From Halicephalobus mephisto (lineage: Eukaryota; Nematoda; Chromadorea; Rhabditida; Panagrolaimidae), in NCBI GenBank assembly GCA_009193035.1, contig SWDT01000023.1:1-64000 (forward strand): a stretch of DNA of 64,000 nucleotides. The letters run 5' to 3'. Shown here piece after piece: positions 1 through 13,400 of the stretch (positions are counted from its first letter, which is position 1; each line of letters starts with the position of its first letter). Both the position numbers and the translations under genes were made by a program. The notes below the pieces were generated by a model. The model made no database searches, was not told where the DNA came from, and saw nothing but the letters and a program-made list of their open reading frames with translations.

Positions 1-720
1 TTATAATTATAAAAAATTAATTTTTCTAAAATATAATTGTAAAAAAATTATTTTTGTAAAATATAATTATAACAAAGTCAATTTTTTAAATATAATTGTA
101 AAAAAATTATTTTTCTAAATTATAATTGTAAAAAAATTATTTTTCTAAATTATAATTATAAAAAATCAATTTTTTAAATATAATTATAAAAAAGTCAATT
201 TTTAAATATAATTGTAAAAAAATTATTTTTGTAAAATATAATTATAACAAAGTCAATTTTTTAAATATAATTATAAAAAAGTCAATTTTTAAATATAATT
301 GTAAAAAAATTATTTTTGTAAAATATAATTATAACAAAGTCAATTTTTTAAATATAATTATAAAAAATTAATTTTTCTAAAATATAATTGTAAAAAAATT
401 ATTTTAAAAAATATAATTATAAAAAATCAATTTTTTAAATATAATTGTAAAAAAATTATTTTTCTAAATTATAATTATAAAAAATCAATTTTTTAAATAT
501 AATTATAAAAAATCAATTTTTAAATATAATTGTAAAAAAATTATTTTTGTAAAATATAATTATAACAAAGTCAATTTTTTAAATATAATTGTAAAAAAAT
601 TAATTTTTCTAAAATATAATTGTAAAAAAATTATTTTAAAAAATATAATTATAAAAAATTAATTTTTCTAAAATATAATTGTAAAAAAATTATTTTTCTA
701 AATTATAATTATAAAAAATT
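1..720. repeat. A+T-only satellite, tandem array
   Basis: Nearly pure A/T. Blocks such as AAATATAATTATAAAAAA and TAATTGTAAAAAAATTATTT alternate in a degenerate tandem array with a period of roughly 57-60 bp. The array runs off the left edge of the window, so its true length is unknown. No open reading frame. Confidence 0.85.
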
Positions 721-2040
721 ATTTTTCTTTAAAAAGTTGTAATTTTGTAGTCATGTGATTTTAATCGAATTTTTTTATCCATTGCGTGTCCATTGTTGAT
801 TTTGGAAAATAATTTTAATCTTACTTTAGTAATAGTATCCGTTTCCTAAGAATTGTTTTCAAATATGTTTGTCTTTTTGAGTATTTTTAATTTTTAAAAT
901 TTATAAATTATTTATTTCAAAAGTGTACAGAAAAAATTTTTTTAAATTAAAAAAAATCGAAATTTTTTAATTTTTTGAACATTTTTAAAATTTAAATTTT
1001 TTGAATTTTTATATTTTTATAATTTTTGAATTTTTTTGAATGTGTAAAATTAGTGATTTTTAAATTTTTTACATTTTTGAAATTATTTTTTTTTTGAATT
1101 TTTATATTTTTAAAATTGTTTTTTTTTAAGTTTTTTAATTTTTTTGAATGATAAATTTGCATTTATTTTTTAAAGAAAATTACTGTAGTTGTTGTTTAAG
1201 CAAAAGTTCAGCCGTATTATGTTCAACTTTGTCCAGGCCAGATTAACCCTCGACTGGCCACTTGCAGAACAGACAAGCCATCCAGCTGATCCGATACCTG
1301 TGAAAATGGATCCCGACAAGAAAAACTTGAAAATTAAGAAATCAAAAAAAGACAACCTCCAGAAGGAGAGACGACGCCGGAGGGCAAAGCAGGGTTATCT
1401 CCATTTTTATGAAAATTCAGTCGGTTTAATTTTTATTTAAAAATCGAGAGTTTTCTTTAGTGGCTTAATTTATTATTTTAAAAAAAATATTTTTTTATAA
1501 ATTAAAAATTAATAAAATTCATTATTTAAAAAAATTTTAAAAATTATTTTTTTATAAATTAAAAATTAATAAAATTCATTATTTAAAAAAATCAAAAAAA
1601 AATATTTTCTTATAAATTAAAAATTAATAAAATTCATTATTTAAAAAATTTTAAAAATTAATTTTTTATAAATTAAAAATCAAAAAAAATATTTTTTATA
1701 AATTAAAAATTAATAAAATTCATTATTTAAAAAAATCAAAGAATTTATTTTTTTCTAAATTAAAAAATCATAAACTTTATATTTTTTAATTTAAAATTTA
1801 ATTTTTAAAAAATTTCAGAAATTTCATTTTTTTCAATTTTAAAAATTTTTTTAAACTAAAATTTAAATTTTAGAAATTTTTTTTTAATTTAAATTTTAGA
1901 AATTTTTTAAAATTTAATTTTAGAAATTTTTAAAAATTTAATTTTAGAAATTTTTTTTAATTTTAAGTTTTTTAAACTTGAAAAGTTTTTACATTTATTA
2001 ATTTTCGAGATGAAAAGGAAAAATTGACCTCCGTGGCAAC
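721..2040. other. A+T-rich non-coding DNA
   Basis: Low-complexity A+T DNA. Between about 1480 and 1740 there is a degenerate tandem repeat with a unit near AAATTAAAAATTAATAAAATTCATTATTT. The only segment with gene-like composition is 1201-1393, listed separately. Confidence 0.7.
1201..1393 (+). CDS. Possible single coding exon, basic peptide
   Basis: A GC-richer island inside A+T DNA is open on the plus strand. It is preceded by an AG at 1199-1200 and can end at a GTTATC donor at 1394. The readable peptide runs from QARLTLDWPLAEQ to a strongly basic end (KKSKKDNLQKERRRRRAKQ), resembling a nuclear-localisation segment. It lies 6 kb upstream of daf-12 exon 1 and could be an upstream exon of that gene, an exon of another gene, or chance. 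No family is recognised. Confidence 0.25.
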
Positions 2041-2870
2041 AGTGGTCCTTCTTCAGTAGTGTGAACCGGGACAGACAAACTTCTTCAAAGCCAGTTACGC
2101 ACTTCACGTTAGAGAAAGGACGACTGTCCTTTGCCGACGCTTTGCGTGTTCGACACGTTCTCTCGCTTTCTCGCGCTCTGTTCCTGGGCGCTCATACTCG
2201 CCAAAATCTCCAAAAATTTCAATTACAGAACTGTCCTTTTTATGTTCTTATCAGTTATTCCTTACTGCCATTGATCGTCTTTCATTTCGCTCTGTCAAAT
2301 AAGAGCCATATGTTAGGAAAAAAGAACAGTTTTTCCTTTTCGACGAAACATGCAATCAGGAAAAATGGTTTTTGTTGCACTTTTAGTTTTTTTCACACTT
2401 TTGGATTTCCACTCGCGCTTCTTGGCGGATTTTTTCGAACCTTTTTTTTCAGTCGGGATTTTTTAGAACGGTTAACACCGATTTTTTGCAGAAAAAAATT
2501 AGGTAAACCAAACTGCCCAAATGTTGCGAGCAGACTGCGGATTTTTATTTCGAAATTTCTATGAATGTAAAATCACTAATCCATTTGTCGGAATGTTACT
2601 GACAGACTTCATTTTTATATTTAAATTTATGAAAAGTTCGAAATCAAAATACCGCCCAATCTGCCGGAATGTTGCGAGCAAGCTGCGGATTTAATTGCAA
2701 CTTTGATGTCGACTTAGTTGTTTAAACGTTGCGAGCAAGCTGCGAATTTGATTTTGATTGTGAAATTTCCATAAATATAAAAATCCCGATTGACTTAAAC
2801 GTTGCAAACAGATTGGAAATTTTTGAAATTTTAATGCCGACTTAGTTGTTTAAACATTTCGAGGAAATTG
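2041..2870. other. GC-richer island with dispersed repeat copies
   Basis: This island is less A+T-rich than its surroundings. From 2570 to 2850 the phrase GTTGCGAGCAAGCTGCG recurs about four times with variations, spaced by A+T-rich sequence. A plus-strand open frame covers 2061-2564, but it starts on a non-ATG codon and has no recognisable domain. I do not call it a gene. Confidence 0.5.
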
Positions 2871-5800
2871 AAATTTTTAAAATTAAAATTTATATTATTT
2901 TACGAATTTTTGACGCTGTTTTAAATTTTTGCTTTTATCCCTTTCGAATTCAGTTCCTTGTACTGGAGTACATAGCCGGTCTTTCCCAATCAATCTCCCG
3001 TTCATTTCTGGGTTCACGTACTCTTTAAAAAAAATTTTTTTCTCATTTTTCTTCCGTCGACTATTTCAGAATTTCCTACATTCTAAATTTGATCGTTTTT
3101 TGGAGTTTTTTATTGAAATTTTTTTGGATCAATATTTTTAAAAATTTTCAAAATTAAATTTTTTTTTATTTTTAAAATTAAATTTTTTAAAATTTTCAAA
3201 ATTAAATTTTTTTAAAATTTTCAAAATTAAATTTTTTTTTAATTTTTAAATTTGTTGATTTTTTTTGAATCGATATCTTTAAAAACTTATTTTTTGAAAA
3301 TTTTTATAATTAAATTTATTTTTGTTTTTTAAATTTTATAAGATTTTGGATTTTTTAGGATTTCTAAAATCTGAAATTTGTTGACATTTTTTTGGATCAG
3401 ATATGGGATCAATATCCTTAATTAAAAAAATTCAAAAAAATTTGACTTGAAATAATTTTGTAATTAAATTTATTTTTTTTTATACTTTTTAAAAATTTTA
3501 TGAAACATTTTATAATTTTTTTGAAGTTCTAAATTTTCAAATTTATTAAAATTTTTGAGTATTTTTTAAAATTTTATAATTAAATTTATTTTTTATTTTT
3601 TATATTTTATAATTTTTCTAAATTTCTAAATTTTCAAATTTATTAAAATTTTTGAATATTTTTTAAAATTTTATAATTAAATTTATTTTTTATATTTTTT
3701 AAGGATTTTGGAACTTTCAAGAAATTCTAGAAGATTTCTGAAATTTCAAACTCTAGGAAATCGATTTATGAAATTAAAAATTCCGGAAATTTGTCTCAAA
3801 ATTTTTAAAAATAAAATAAATTTCCAATTTTTCTTAAATTTATTTTTATATTTTTTTAAATATAATTTTCTACAAAATTTCGAAATTTTATAATTTTATT
3901 AAAATTAAAATTTTAAAAATAAATAAAATTAAAATTTTCGAAATAAATAAAATTGAAAATTTTAAAAATAAATAAAATTAAAAATTTTAAAAATAAATAA
4001 AATTAAAAACTTTAAAAATAAATAAAATTAAAAACTTTAAAATAAATAAAATTAAAAATTTTAAAAATAAATAAAATTAAAAATTTTAAAAATAAATAAA
4101 ATTAAAAACTTTAAAAATAAATAAAATTAAAAACTTTAAAATAAATAAAATTAAAAATTTTAAAAATAAATAAAATTAAAATTTTCGAAATAAATAAAAT
4201 TAAAATTTTCGAAATAAATAAAATTAAAATTTTAAAAATAAATAAAATTAAAAATTTTCAAAATAAATAAAATTAAAAATTAAATAAAATTGTTTTTAAT
4301 CAATTTTATGTCTAAATCCATTTTTAATTTTTATCCTTATTAAGCCGCAATTTTGTAGAAGCTTTCGGAGTTATTAAGAATCTAATTAAATATACCGTAA
4401 TTTTTGAAAATTACAAAAAATTATAAAATCAAATTTTTTTGAAAATTAAAAAAAATTGTTTTTTGAAAATTTTCGAAAAATTTTAATTTTTTTGTAAAAT
4501 TTTTAAAAATATTTTTTTTACTATTTTCAAAACTCATGTTTCAATTTTTACTTTTTTAGAAAAATTAACAGTTTAAATAACCATCAATTTTCTCAAAAAA
4601 AAAAGATTAAAATCTCTAAACTTTTGGACTTTTTTGACTTGTCACGATTTTTCTAAAGAAACTTTATTGATTTTTTTCAAAATAATTTGAAACTTGTTTT
4701 TTTTTAATTTTTAAATTTCTTTAATTTTTCAAAAAATTTGGTTTTTTTTTTTTAATTTTTATTTTTTTTTAAATTTAAATTTTAAAATTTTTTAGATTTT
4801 TTTAAAATTTTTATTTTTTTTTAAATTTTAAAATTTTCTAAATTTTTATTTTTTTTTGAATTTCTTTAATTTTTACTTTTTTTAAATTTTCTAAATTTTT
4901 ATTTTTTTTTAATTTTTGAATTAAAAAATTTTTTATGATTTTTGCAAAATGGAAAAATAATAAATCGACATGATCGGACAATGTCTAGCAACGTTTATCT
5001 TTTTCAAATCAGATTTCTTTGTCCTTCCTTGATTTGGATTTCAGAAATGTCAAATGAAAAATTTTCTTTTTTATTTTGATTTTTAGAATTTGAAAAAGAT
5101 TCTAAAATCTTCGATTATTAAAAAATTTTAAGATTTTTTAAATTTAATTTTTTTAAGTTTTTGAATTTTTTAAATTTAAATTTTTTTAAGTTTTCAAATT
5201 TTTAACATTTTTTAAAAATATCTTTTTGGATAAGTTTGAACTTTTTTCGCTGAATTTTTAAAAATTATCGATTACGAAACTGATCCAGGAAATTTGGATG
5301 GAACTGGACCAACTGCCAGGTCGAAAGTCAGTTTGGTTTTTTTAAATGTCCTTTTTCAATTTTTCGTCGATCTAATTTGTAATTTAAAAAATTATACATT
5401 TTTAGAAAAAAAATTTTTTATTAAAAAAATTATTTTTTTAAATTTTGTGAAAAATTTAATTTTTATATTTTTGAATATTTTACGATTTTTTAAATTTATA
5501 ATTTACAAAATGCTAAAATGAACGGTCAGTTGCTTAGGGATTATACCTGGCTTTTAAATCCGTAACTGGAAACTAATTTGGATAAGTTGCAGCTTGAGAT
5601 TTAATTTCGAAAGTCGGCTACCTGGCAAATTAGGGCCCTTCTGCTTTTTGCCTGAGGCGGATTTAATTGTTTATTGTCCTGGAACCGCGATTATTAAAAT
5701 CTACAATTTTTTCGATTTTAGAATTTTCTTAAATTATTTAAATTATTTAAAAAATTGAAAATTATTGACTTTTATAAATTTAATTTGTTTCTGCCAGTCC

Positions 5801-6123
5801 GACTCTAAAGTTCAAGTGAACAGTCACTCGTCTGCATAGGTTTCAGAAAGTTTTCTCCAACTTTCAATTTATTTTTATAATTTTAGTTTTTAAAAATTTT
5901 CGAAAATAAAATTTTATAAATTTTTTAATCCTCGAAAAATTCCGAAATTTTAAAAATTATTAAAGAACATTTAAAATTTTTAAGTTTTAAAGAATTTTGA
6001 AATTTTTGGAGATTTTCGAAATTTTTTGAAAACGTTTTGGATAGCTTCAGACTTTAAAAAGTTTTTAGTTTTTATAATTTTTTTAGAATCAAGATCCGAA
6101 ACTTTAAATTTTGGAATTTTGTA
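2871..6123. other. A+T-rich non-coding DNA
   Basis: Long homopolymer-like A/T runs with no supported exon. 3896-4290 is a separate short tandem repeat. A GC-richer patch at 5520-5700 contains TGCCTGAGGCGGATTTAATT. Similar CCTGAGGCGG phrases recur near 12970 (opposite strand) and 14835. Confidence 0.7.
3896..4290. repeat. 25-26 bp A+T tandem repeat
   Basis: About 15 consecutive copies of a unit close to AAATAAATAAAATTAAAA followed by a short T run. Occasional copies carry TTTTCG in place of TTTTAA. Confidence 0.85.
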
Positions 6124-6592
6124 GAAAATTCTGAAAATCTATGTCGAAAGAAAGAAGATTCTGAAAATCTGTCGAAATTAAAAAGATTCTAAAAATCTAT
6201 GTCGAAGGAAAGAAGATTCTGAAAATCTATGTCGAAATTAAAGATTCTGAAAATTTGTGTCGAAGGAAAGAAAATTCTGAAAATCTATGTCGAAAGAAAG
6301 AAGATTCTGAAAATCTGTCGAAATTAAAAAGATTCTAAAAATCCGTGTCGAAGGAAAGAAGATTCTAAAAATCTATGTCGAAATAAGAAAGATTCTGAAA
6401 ATTTGTGTCGAAATAAAAAAGATTCTGAAAATCTATGTCGAAATTAAAGATTCTAAAAATCTGTGTCGAAATTAAAGATTCTAAAAATCCGTGTCGAAGG
6501 AAAGAAGATTCTGAAAATCTATGTCGAAATTAAAAAGATTCTGAAAATCTATGTCGAAATAAGAAAGATTCTAAAAATCCGTGTCGAAATAA
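6124..6592. repeat. Minisatellite, 28-37 bp unit
   Basis: About 14 copies of a unit built from GATTCTGAAAATCTATGTCG followed by AAATTAAAA or AAAGAAAGA. Copies vary in the middle (CTATGT, CTGTGT, CCGTGT), so the array is moderately diverged. Confidence 0.9.
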
Positions 6593-6699
6593 GTGCGTAA
6601 CAATATTCGTTTTTTAAATACTAAGAAGACCGTAATTGGCATTCTGTTGGCCTTCCCCCGAGGACTTAAATATGACGTTGTCCACATTGACAGATTTTT

Positions 6700-7010
6700 T
6701 TCTTTTTCTAAAATTCCCCAGAATTTTACGGAAGATTTTCGAAGTTTTCAGAAATCTTTGGGAATTCTACAGACGATTTTCGAAGTTTTCAGAAAATTTT
6801 ACGGAAGATTTTCGAAATTTCCGGAAATTTTATGGAAGATCTTTAATTTTCCGGAAATCTTATGGGAGATTTTTGGAGTTTTCAGAAAATCTTACAGAAG
6901 ATTTTTGGAGATTTTCAAAAATTTTACGAAAGATTTTCGAATTTTTCAAAAATCAAAAATCTTATGGGAGATTTTCGAAGTTTCCGAAAGTCATCGAATC
7001 TTCTAGAATC
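6700..7010. repeat. Tandem repeat, about 36 bp unit
   Basis: Repeated AATTTTACGGAAGATTTTCG and similar phrases alternating with GTTTTCAGAAA. The phenylalanine-rich open frames across it are a by-product of the repeat, not evidence of a gene. Confidence 0.8.
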
Positions 7011-7467
7011 CTAAAAAAAATTCCAAAAAATAAAAATTAAATTTTTTCAAAAATTCCAAAAAATAAAAAATTTAAAAAAAATTAAAATTTATTTTTAAAT
7101 AATTTCATTCAAAATTAATTTTATAATTTTTAAAATTCTATAATATTGAAAATTTCACTGTTGTGAATATCGTAGTATTTTTTTTGCCATATTTTTATTC
7201 GGTTTTGATTTCTTGGTTGTTTGTTACTTGAGCGGATCTTTCGAATTTTAAACTTTGATCGGATTCGTGTTTGGAATTTTAAAATTTAAAATTTAAAAAA
7301 ATTTAAAAATTTTTATAATTTTCTTAAATTTTATAATTTTAAATTTTTAAATTTTATAATTTTTAAATTTTTATAATTTTGAAAAGTTTTTAAATTTTTA
7401 AATTTTTTTAAATTTTAAATTTTTATAATTTTGAAAAGTTTTTAAAAATTTAAAATTAGGTGTTTCG

Positions 7468-10400
7468 ATGGAGAGCCAGTCGTCATGTTCGATCCCGGGG
7501 CCTTCTACAGTATCTTCTGAAGTTCAGAATCAACACTTAATTACTACTTTTATTAACGAATTACAAAATGATCCTCAAAATGTCCGAAAAATCATCGAAT
7601 TATTGCAAAACAAAAAAAATTCAGGTTAGTTTTTTTAATTTTAAAACATCTGTCGAAAAGTGGACTTCTTGATCTTGTTAAAAATTTATAAATTTCCCAA
7701 ATTTTATTAAATAGTAAAAAAATTCATAAATTTTTAGAATTTGTTAAATAATAAAAAAAATTATAAATTTATAAATTTTGTTAAATAATTAAAAATTTTT
7801 TAAATTTTTTTAATAATTAAAAAATTTATGAATTTCTTTAATAATCGAAAATTTTAAAAATTTTATTAAATAATTAAAAAATTTATGAATTTTTTTTAAT
7901 AATTAAAAATTTTTTTAATTTTGTTAAATAATTTATAAATTCTCTTAAATAATAAAAAAATGAATAATTTTCTAAATTTTATTTTAAAAAATATATTTTT
8001 TGTATTTCTACTTTCCTTAAATGAATATGTTATTTTTTTGATGACGCGAAGATTAATCGTTTATTGCTTCTATTTTCGTTTCGAGATTTTTAGCAAGTAA
8101 AATTATTTTTTTCACAAATTAAAATGTTTTATTTTATTTTTTTTTTCATAAATTAAAGTATTTTATTTTATTTTTTTTTCATAAATTAAAATGTTTTATT
8201 TTATTTTTTTTTCACAAATTAAAGTATTTTGTTTTATTTTTTTTCACAAATTAAAATATTTTAAATTTTACTTTTTGTAAATTAAAATATGCTTGATTTT
8301 ATATAAACTGAATTTCTTCGTCAATTTTCGCTTCAGAAATCTCTTGAACTGATATCTTTAGGATCTTGTTTATTAAAAATTTTAAACATTTAATTTTATA
8401 TATAAATTATTTCTTGAAAAATTTAAAAATTTATATAAACTGAATTTCGTCGTCAATTTCCGTTTCAGAAATCTTTTGAACTGATATCTTTGGGATCTTG
8501 TTTTGAAACGTTTATTGATTGATTGATTTCGTCATCGTATTTTTTCATTGAAAGCTTAAAAATAAATTTTTTCAAAAAAATTCAGTTATTTTTTATTTTG
8601 TTTTTGTTTTTATAACCTTTAGATGGTGGTCACTCGAGAAAACTATGGTCTGCCTAAAAGTGCATTTTTTTTATTTTTAAAATGGTGGAAATTTAAAAGT
8701 GCATCTTTTTCTCCGCCTTTTTAAAACTTTTCCGAATTTTTTCAGATGTCTTTCTTCAATTCATTTCTTTAAAAAACGAACAAGATAGTGGTTTTTTAAT
8801 TTTTAATTATTTTTTATTTTTCAAAGTTGTTTGGGTAGAATTGACCCCTCGTTTTGTCGGAAAATCGGTCGAACGGCTGGCATTAAAGAGGAACACCGTT
8901 CGTTCGGCTGGCATTAGAAGAGACGCACTGTTTGTCCGGTCGAACGGCTGGCATTAAAGAGGAACACCGTTCGGCTGAATGACGTTCATTAGAGGAGACG
9001 CACTGTTCGTCTGGCATTAGAAAGGAACACTGTTTGTCCGGTCGAACAGCGTTCACTAAAGAGACGCACTGTTCGTCCGGTCGAATGGCTGGCACTACCC
9101 GGCCATGTTTTGTTTTTTGTTTATGAAGGTTTTTATAACGTGTTGTTTATACAAATCGAGCACTCCAATGGACCAAAATTATGACGTTGTTAGGGATAAC
9201 TTGAAAATTTATAAAATGATTAGTGCTGACACAAGTGGGAATTCGTTCCTCCATCGCACGTGCCACATGGATTTGATGCAATATCTCTACAGAAACGCGT
9301 GCCATCGGCTTGTCCTTTTGTAGAGACAGTCCATATGATATTATCTACTAGTATACAAATCTCCAACTTTATTGGTCGGAAATTGAGAGAAATATGCGCC
9401 GAGTTTCCAGAGGGGTGTGATTCCGCGTTTCCGTGGAGACATTGCATCAAATCCATGTGGCATATGACACCTGCGATGGAGGAACCGAGGAACGAATTCC
9501 CACTTGTGTCAGCATTAATAATTTCATAAATTTCCAACTTGTTCCTAATTTCGTAATTCTGGTCCGTTGGAATGCTCGATTTTTATAAATAATATGTTTT
9601 ATAAAAAACAACTTCGTTTACGGAAAAAAAATGTCCGGTTATAGTTTAAATGAACGAAGAAAACTGGCAATTATACGGATGAACGTCTGTTGACGGAGGA
9701 AGTGGCCTTTGCTGAGATTGGAGACCGATTTTCCGTTAAAAACAAAAAACCGAGGACAGATGACCTTCAGAAGAGGCAAAAACGTTTTACTTTATTTTTT
9801 TATCAACTTTGCAAAAGGTCCACAAGGACAATTTTCGCTATAAATGTATTTAAAATAAATAAACTAAAAAAATTTAAAAAACTGGAAATTAATTTTTTAA
9901 AAATAAATATGGATTGAAATTTAAAAAAAATAAACATTAAAGTGAAATTTTTGAAAATAAACATTAATTTAAATAATTTTTAAAAAATATTAAAAATAAT
10001 TTTTTAAAAAAATAAATATGAACTAAAAATAAACATTTTAAAGATAAATATTAGTTAAAAATAAAAATTTTAAAAAATGAATATAAATTAAAATAATTTT
10101 TTTAAATAAATATAAATTAAAATAATTTTAAAAAAATATAAATTTTAGAAAATATAAATTTTAAAAAAATATAAATTAAAATAATTTTAAAAAAATTAAC
10201 ATATGATAAAATAAAATTTTTGAGAATAAATATAAATTAATTTTTTTTAAACTAATAAAAATATATCAAGAATCAGAGGCGGAAGCAAAAATTAAATATG
10301 ACATCTGGTGTATAATAATATTTGGGAATTTCGAATATATCACGTTATGCTTAACGTTGCAGGTGTGATTTTCGTAATTACATCTTTTGTACTTGTGTAA

Positions 10401-13400
10401 ACGACAATCGTGGCACTTTTCCCAAGTTGGGATTTGGTTTATTAAAAAAATAAAATTTTTAGATTTTATTTTTTTCGGAAAATTAAAAATAAGTATTTTT
10501 AGAAATTTTTGGTTTTTATTGAATTCTGAAGAAATTCGAAAAGTTATTTAAAATTCTAAGTTTCTGAATTTTTTTTATAAATTGTTCAAAATTTTGGAAG
10601 ATATTTGAAAATTTTGAAATTCTATCAAATTTATGAAGAATTTAGAAAATTCCAGGTTTTTGAATTTTTTTATAAATTGTTTAAAAATTTTGGAAGATAT
10701 TTGAAAAATTAAAAAGTTTTTATTAAATTTATGAAGAATTTAGAAAATTCTAGGTTTCTGAATTTTTTTATAAATTTTTCAAAATTCTAGAATATATTTT
10801 AAATTTGAGAAATTTTTATTAAATTTATGAAGAATTTAGAAAATTCCAGGTTTTTGATGATTTTTAAAAATGTTTGAAAATTTCTGACTTTTAAATTTGA
10901 TTATTGGAAATTTTAGAAGTTTCTATGAGATTTTAGGAATTTGCAGGAGGATCTGCTGGATTCTAGAAGGTTCTTGTAAAATTTCAGAAGTTTCTATGAG
11001 ATTCTGGAAAATTTTGGAAAATTCGAGAAATTTCTACTCGATTCTGGAGGACTTCAGAAGCTTCTATGTGATTTTTAAAACTTCCGGAGACACCTACTAA
11101 ATCCCATAAGCCCCTGTGGAATTCTCGAAAATTTCGATTTTTTTTGATTTTAGAATTTTTTAAAATTATTAATTTTTTAAAAATTTTTTAAATTTCTTAA
11201 TTTTTAAAATTTAGCAAATTTCAGAATGTTTAAGAAATTATTGAATGTTTCGTAATCTTTCGAATTTTATTAATTTCTAAAGGAAATAATTTTAAAAAAT
11301 TATTATTTCAAGTTTCAAAAGCCATAATTTTGTAAATTTTTTTTTTAAAAATTACTACTTTGAAATTTGCTTTTTCCGTTACTTTGACAATCTAGAAAAT
11401 GACTCAGGATTAGAATATTCTTTTTTTATTAAATATTTTAAAAAATTTTTAAAAATTTAAAAAAAATAAAAAAATAGAAAATTTTAAAAAATTTAAAAAT
11501 TAAAAAAAAATAAAGAAATTTGAAATTTTGAAAAATTTAAACTTTTTTGAAAATTTTAAAAAATATTTTTTTAAAAAATTTAAATTTCGTTTTTTTTGTT
11601 TTTTAATGATGAATTATTTTTTTTTGAGAATTTTGAATTTTATAATTTTAATTGAACAAAATTTTTTTCATTTTTAAACGAAAGTAATTTTGACAAATTA
11701 GGCGAAAATTGCAATTATTTATTTTTATAAAAAAAATTTTTTTATATGTAGATTTAATAAATTCCAATTTTCGAAAAATAATTTTTTTCAATAAATATTA
11801 ATAAAGAAATTAAAAATAAATCATGTTCAAAAATTGTCTCAAAATGAATTTTTTATTGGATTCTGGAGAGATTCAGATGGTTATTTAAAATTCTAAAAGA
11901 TTTCTGAATTTTTTTTATAAATTGTTGAAAATTCTCGAAGATATTTGAAAATTTGAGAAATTTTTATTAAATTAATAAAGATTTTAAAAAATTCCAGGTT
12001 TCTGAATTTTTTTATAAATTGTTCAAAATTCTGGAAGATATTTGAAAAATTTTAGAAATTCTATCAAATTAATAAAGATTTTAAAAAATTCTAGGTCTCT
12101 GAATTTTTTTATAAATTGTTGAAAATTCTCGAAGATATTTGAAAAATTAAAAAGTTTTTATTAAATTAATTAAGATTTTTAAAAATTCTTAGTTTCTGAA
12201 TTTTTTTATAAATTGTTGAAAATTCTGGAATATATTTGGAAATTTGAAAACTTCCTATTAGATTACTGAAGATTCTAGGAATTGCAACTCAATTCTAGAA
12301 GATTTTAAAAACTTTCAGTAAGTCGTGAAATATTCTAAAAATTTTTGTAAATTTTTCAAAAACTTCAGAATTTTCTTCTGGGTTCTAGAAGGTTCTGGAA
12401 AGTTCCATTAAATTCTTAAATGCTTTATAATCTTTCTTCTGGATTCTGAAGTTTCAAAAATTTCGTAGTTTTTAAATTTTTCAGAATTTTCTGTAAAATT
12501 TTCGAAAACTTCAAAATTTCCTTCTGGATTCTGAAGTTTCAAAAATTGCTTAATTTTAAAATTTTTCAGAATCTTCTGTAAAATTTTCGAAAATTTCAGA
12601 ATCCTGCTGATTTTTATAAAATTCCAAAAATCTCCACTAAATTTGAAAGTGCTCCAGATGTTCTTATTTCATTCTGTAAGGTTTCATAATCCTTGTTTTG
12701 GATTTCATAAAGTTCTAAGAACCTGCTCAAATTTCCAAAAATTATGTTTTTATCTTAAATGAATTTTTTCGGACAATTTTTTTTCACAAGACCGCCTTTG
12801 GACAATCCGCACTTTCCTGTCTTAAAAAAAAATAAAAATTAAAAAAATAAAAATTAAAAAAAATAAAAATAAAAAAAAAAAAATAAAAATGACCATTGAT
12901 GTTATTATTTTTCATAAGCTCCTCCCAAATTTTTGATATTTTAATTTAGACAATGGCCTATAACCTCCAAACCGCCTGAGGCAAAGTTGGAAAAAACGAA
13001 GATAATTATCCTTTTCTGTTTCCTTTGACTTCAGATTAGCTTCTGAAAATTTATCGATTTTTTTTCAGTTGTTTTTTTGCAAAAAATAAAAAACTTTGAC
13101 GAACAGTGCCTACGGCATTTTAAAAGTTTATTAATTTCATTAATTTGTTACAAAAACAAAAATTGAAACATTTCATTTCAAATTTTATATTTTCAAACAT
13201 CTTTATAAATTTCAATTTTTTTTATAAAAATTAGAAAATTATTCATTTAAAAATTTTATTATTTTAAAAATAACTTTTTTATTAGTTAAATAGTATCTAA
13301 AAATTTTTGTTTTTTTATTTGGATAGTGTCTAAAAAGTCCAAAAAGTTTAATTTTTTTAAAAATAATTTTATATAAATTTTTTATTTGGATAGTGTCTAA

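Noticed and set aside
2061..2564. 167-codon plus-strand open frame
   Set aside because: Non-ATG start, odd composition, no domain and no splice context; probably chance in a GC-richer island.
6593..7040. Phe-rich open frames of about 135 codons
   Set aside because: Translation of a 36-bp tandem repeat; two frames are open at once.
9220..9537. Open frames on both strands with similar peptides
   Set aside because: Both arise from the inverted arms of the foldback element.
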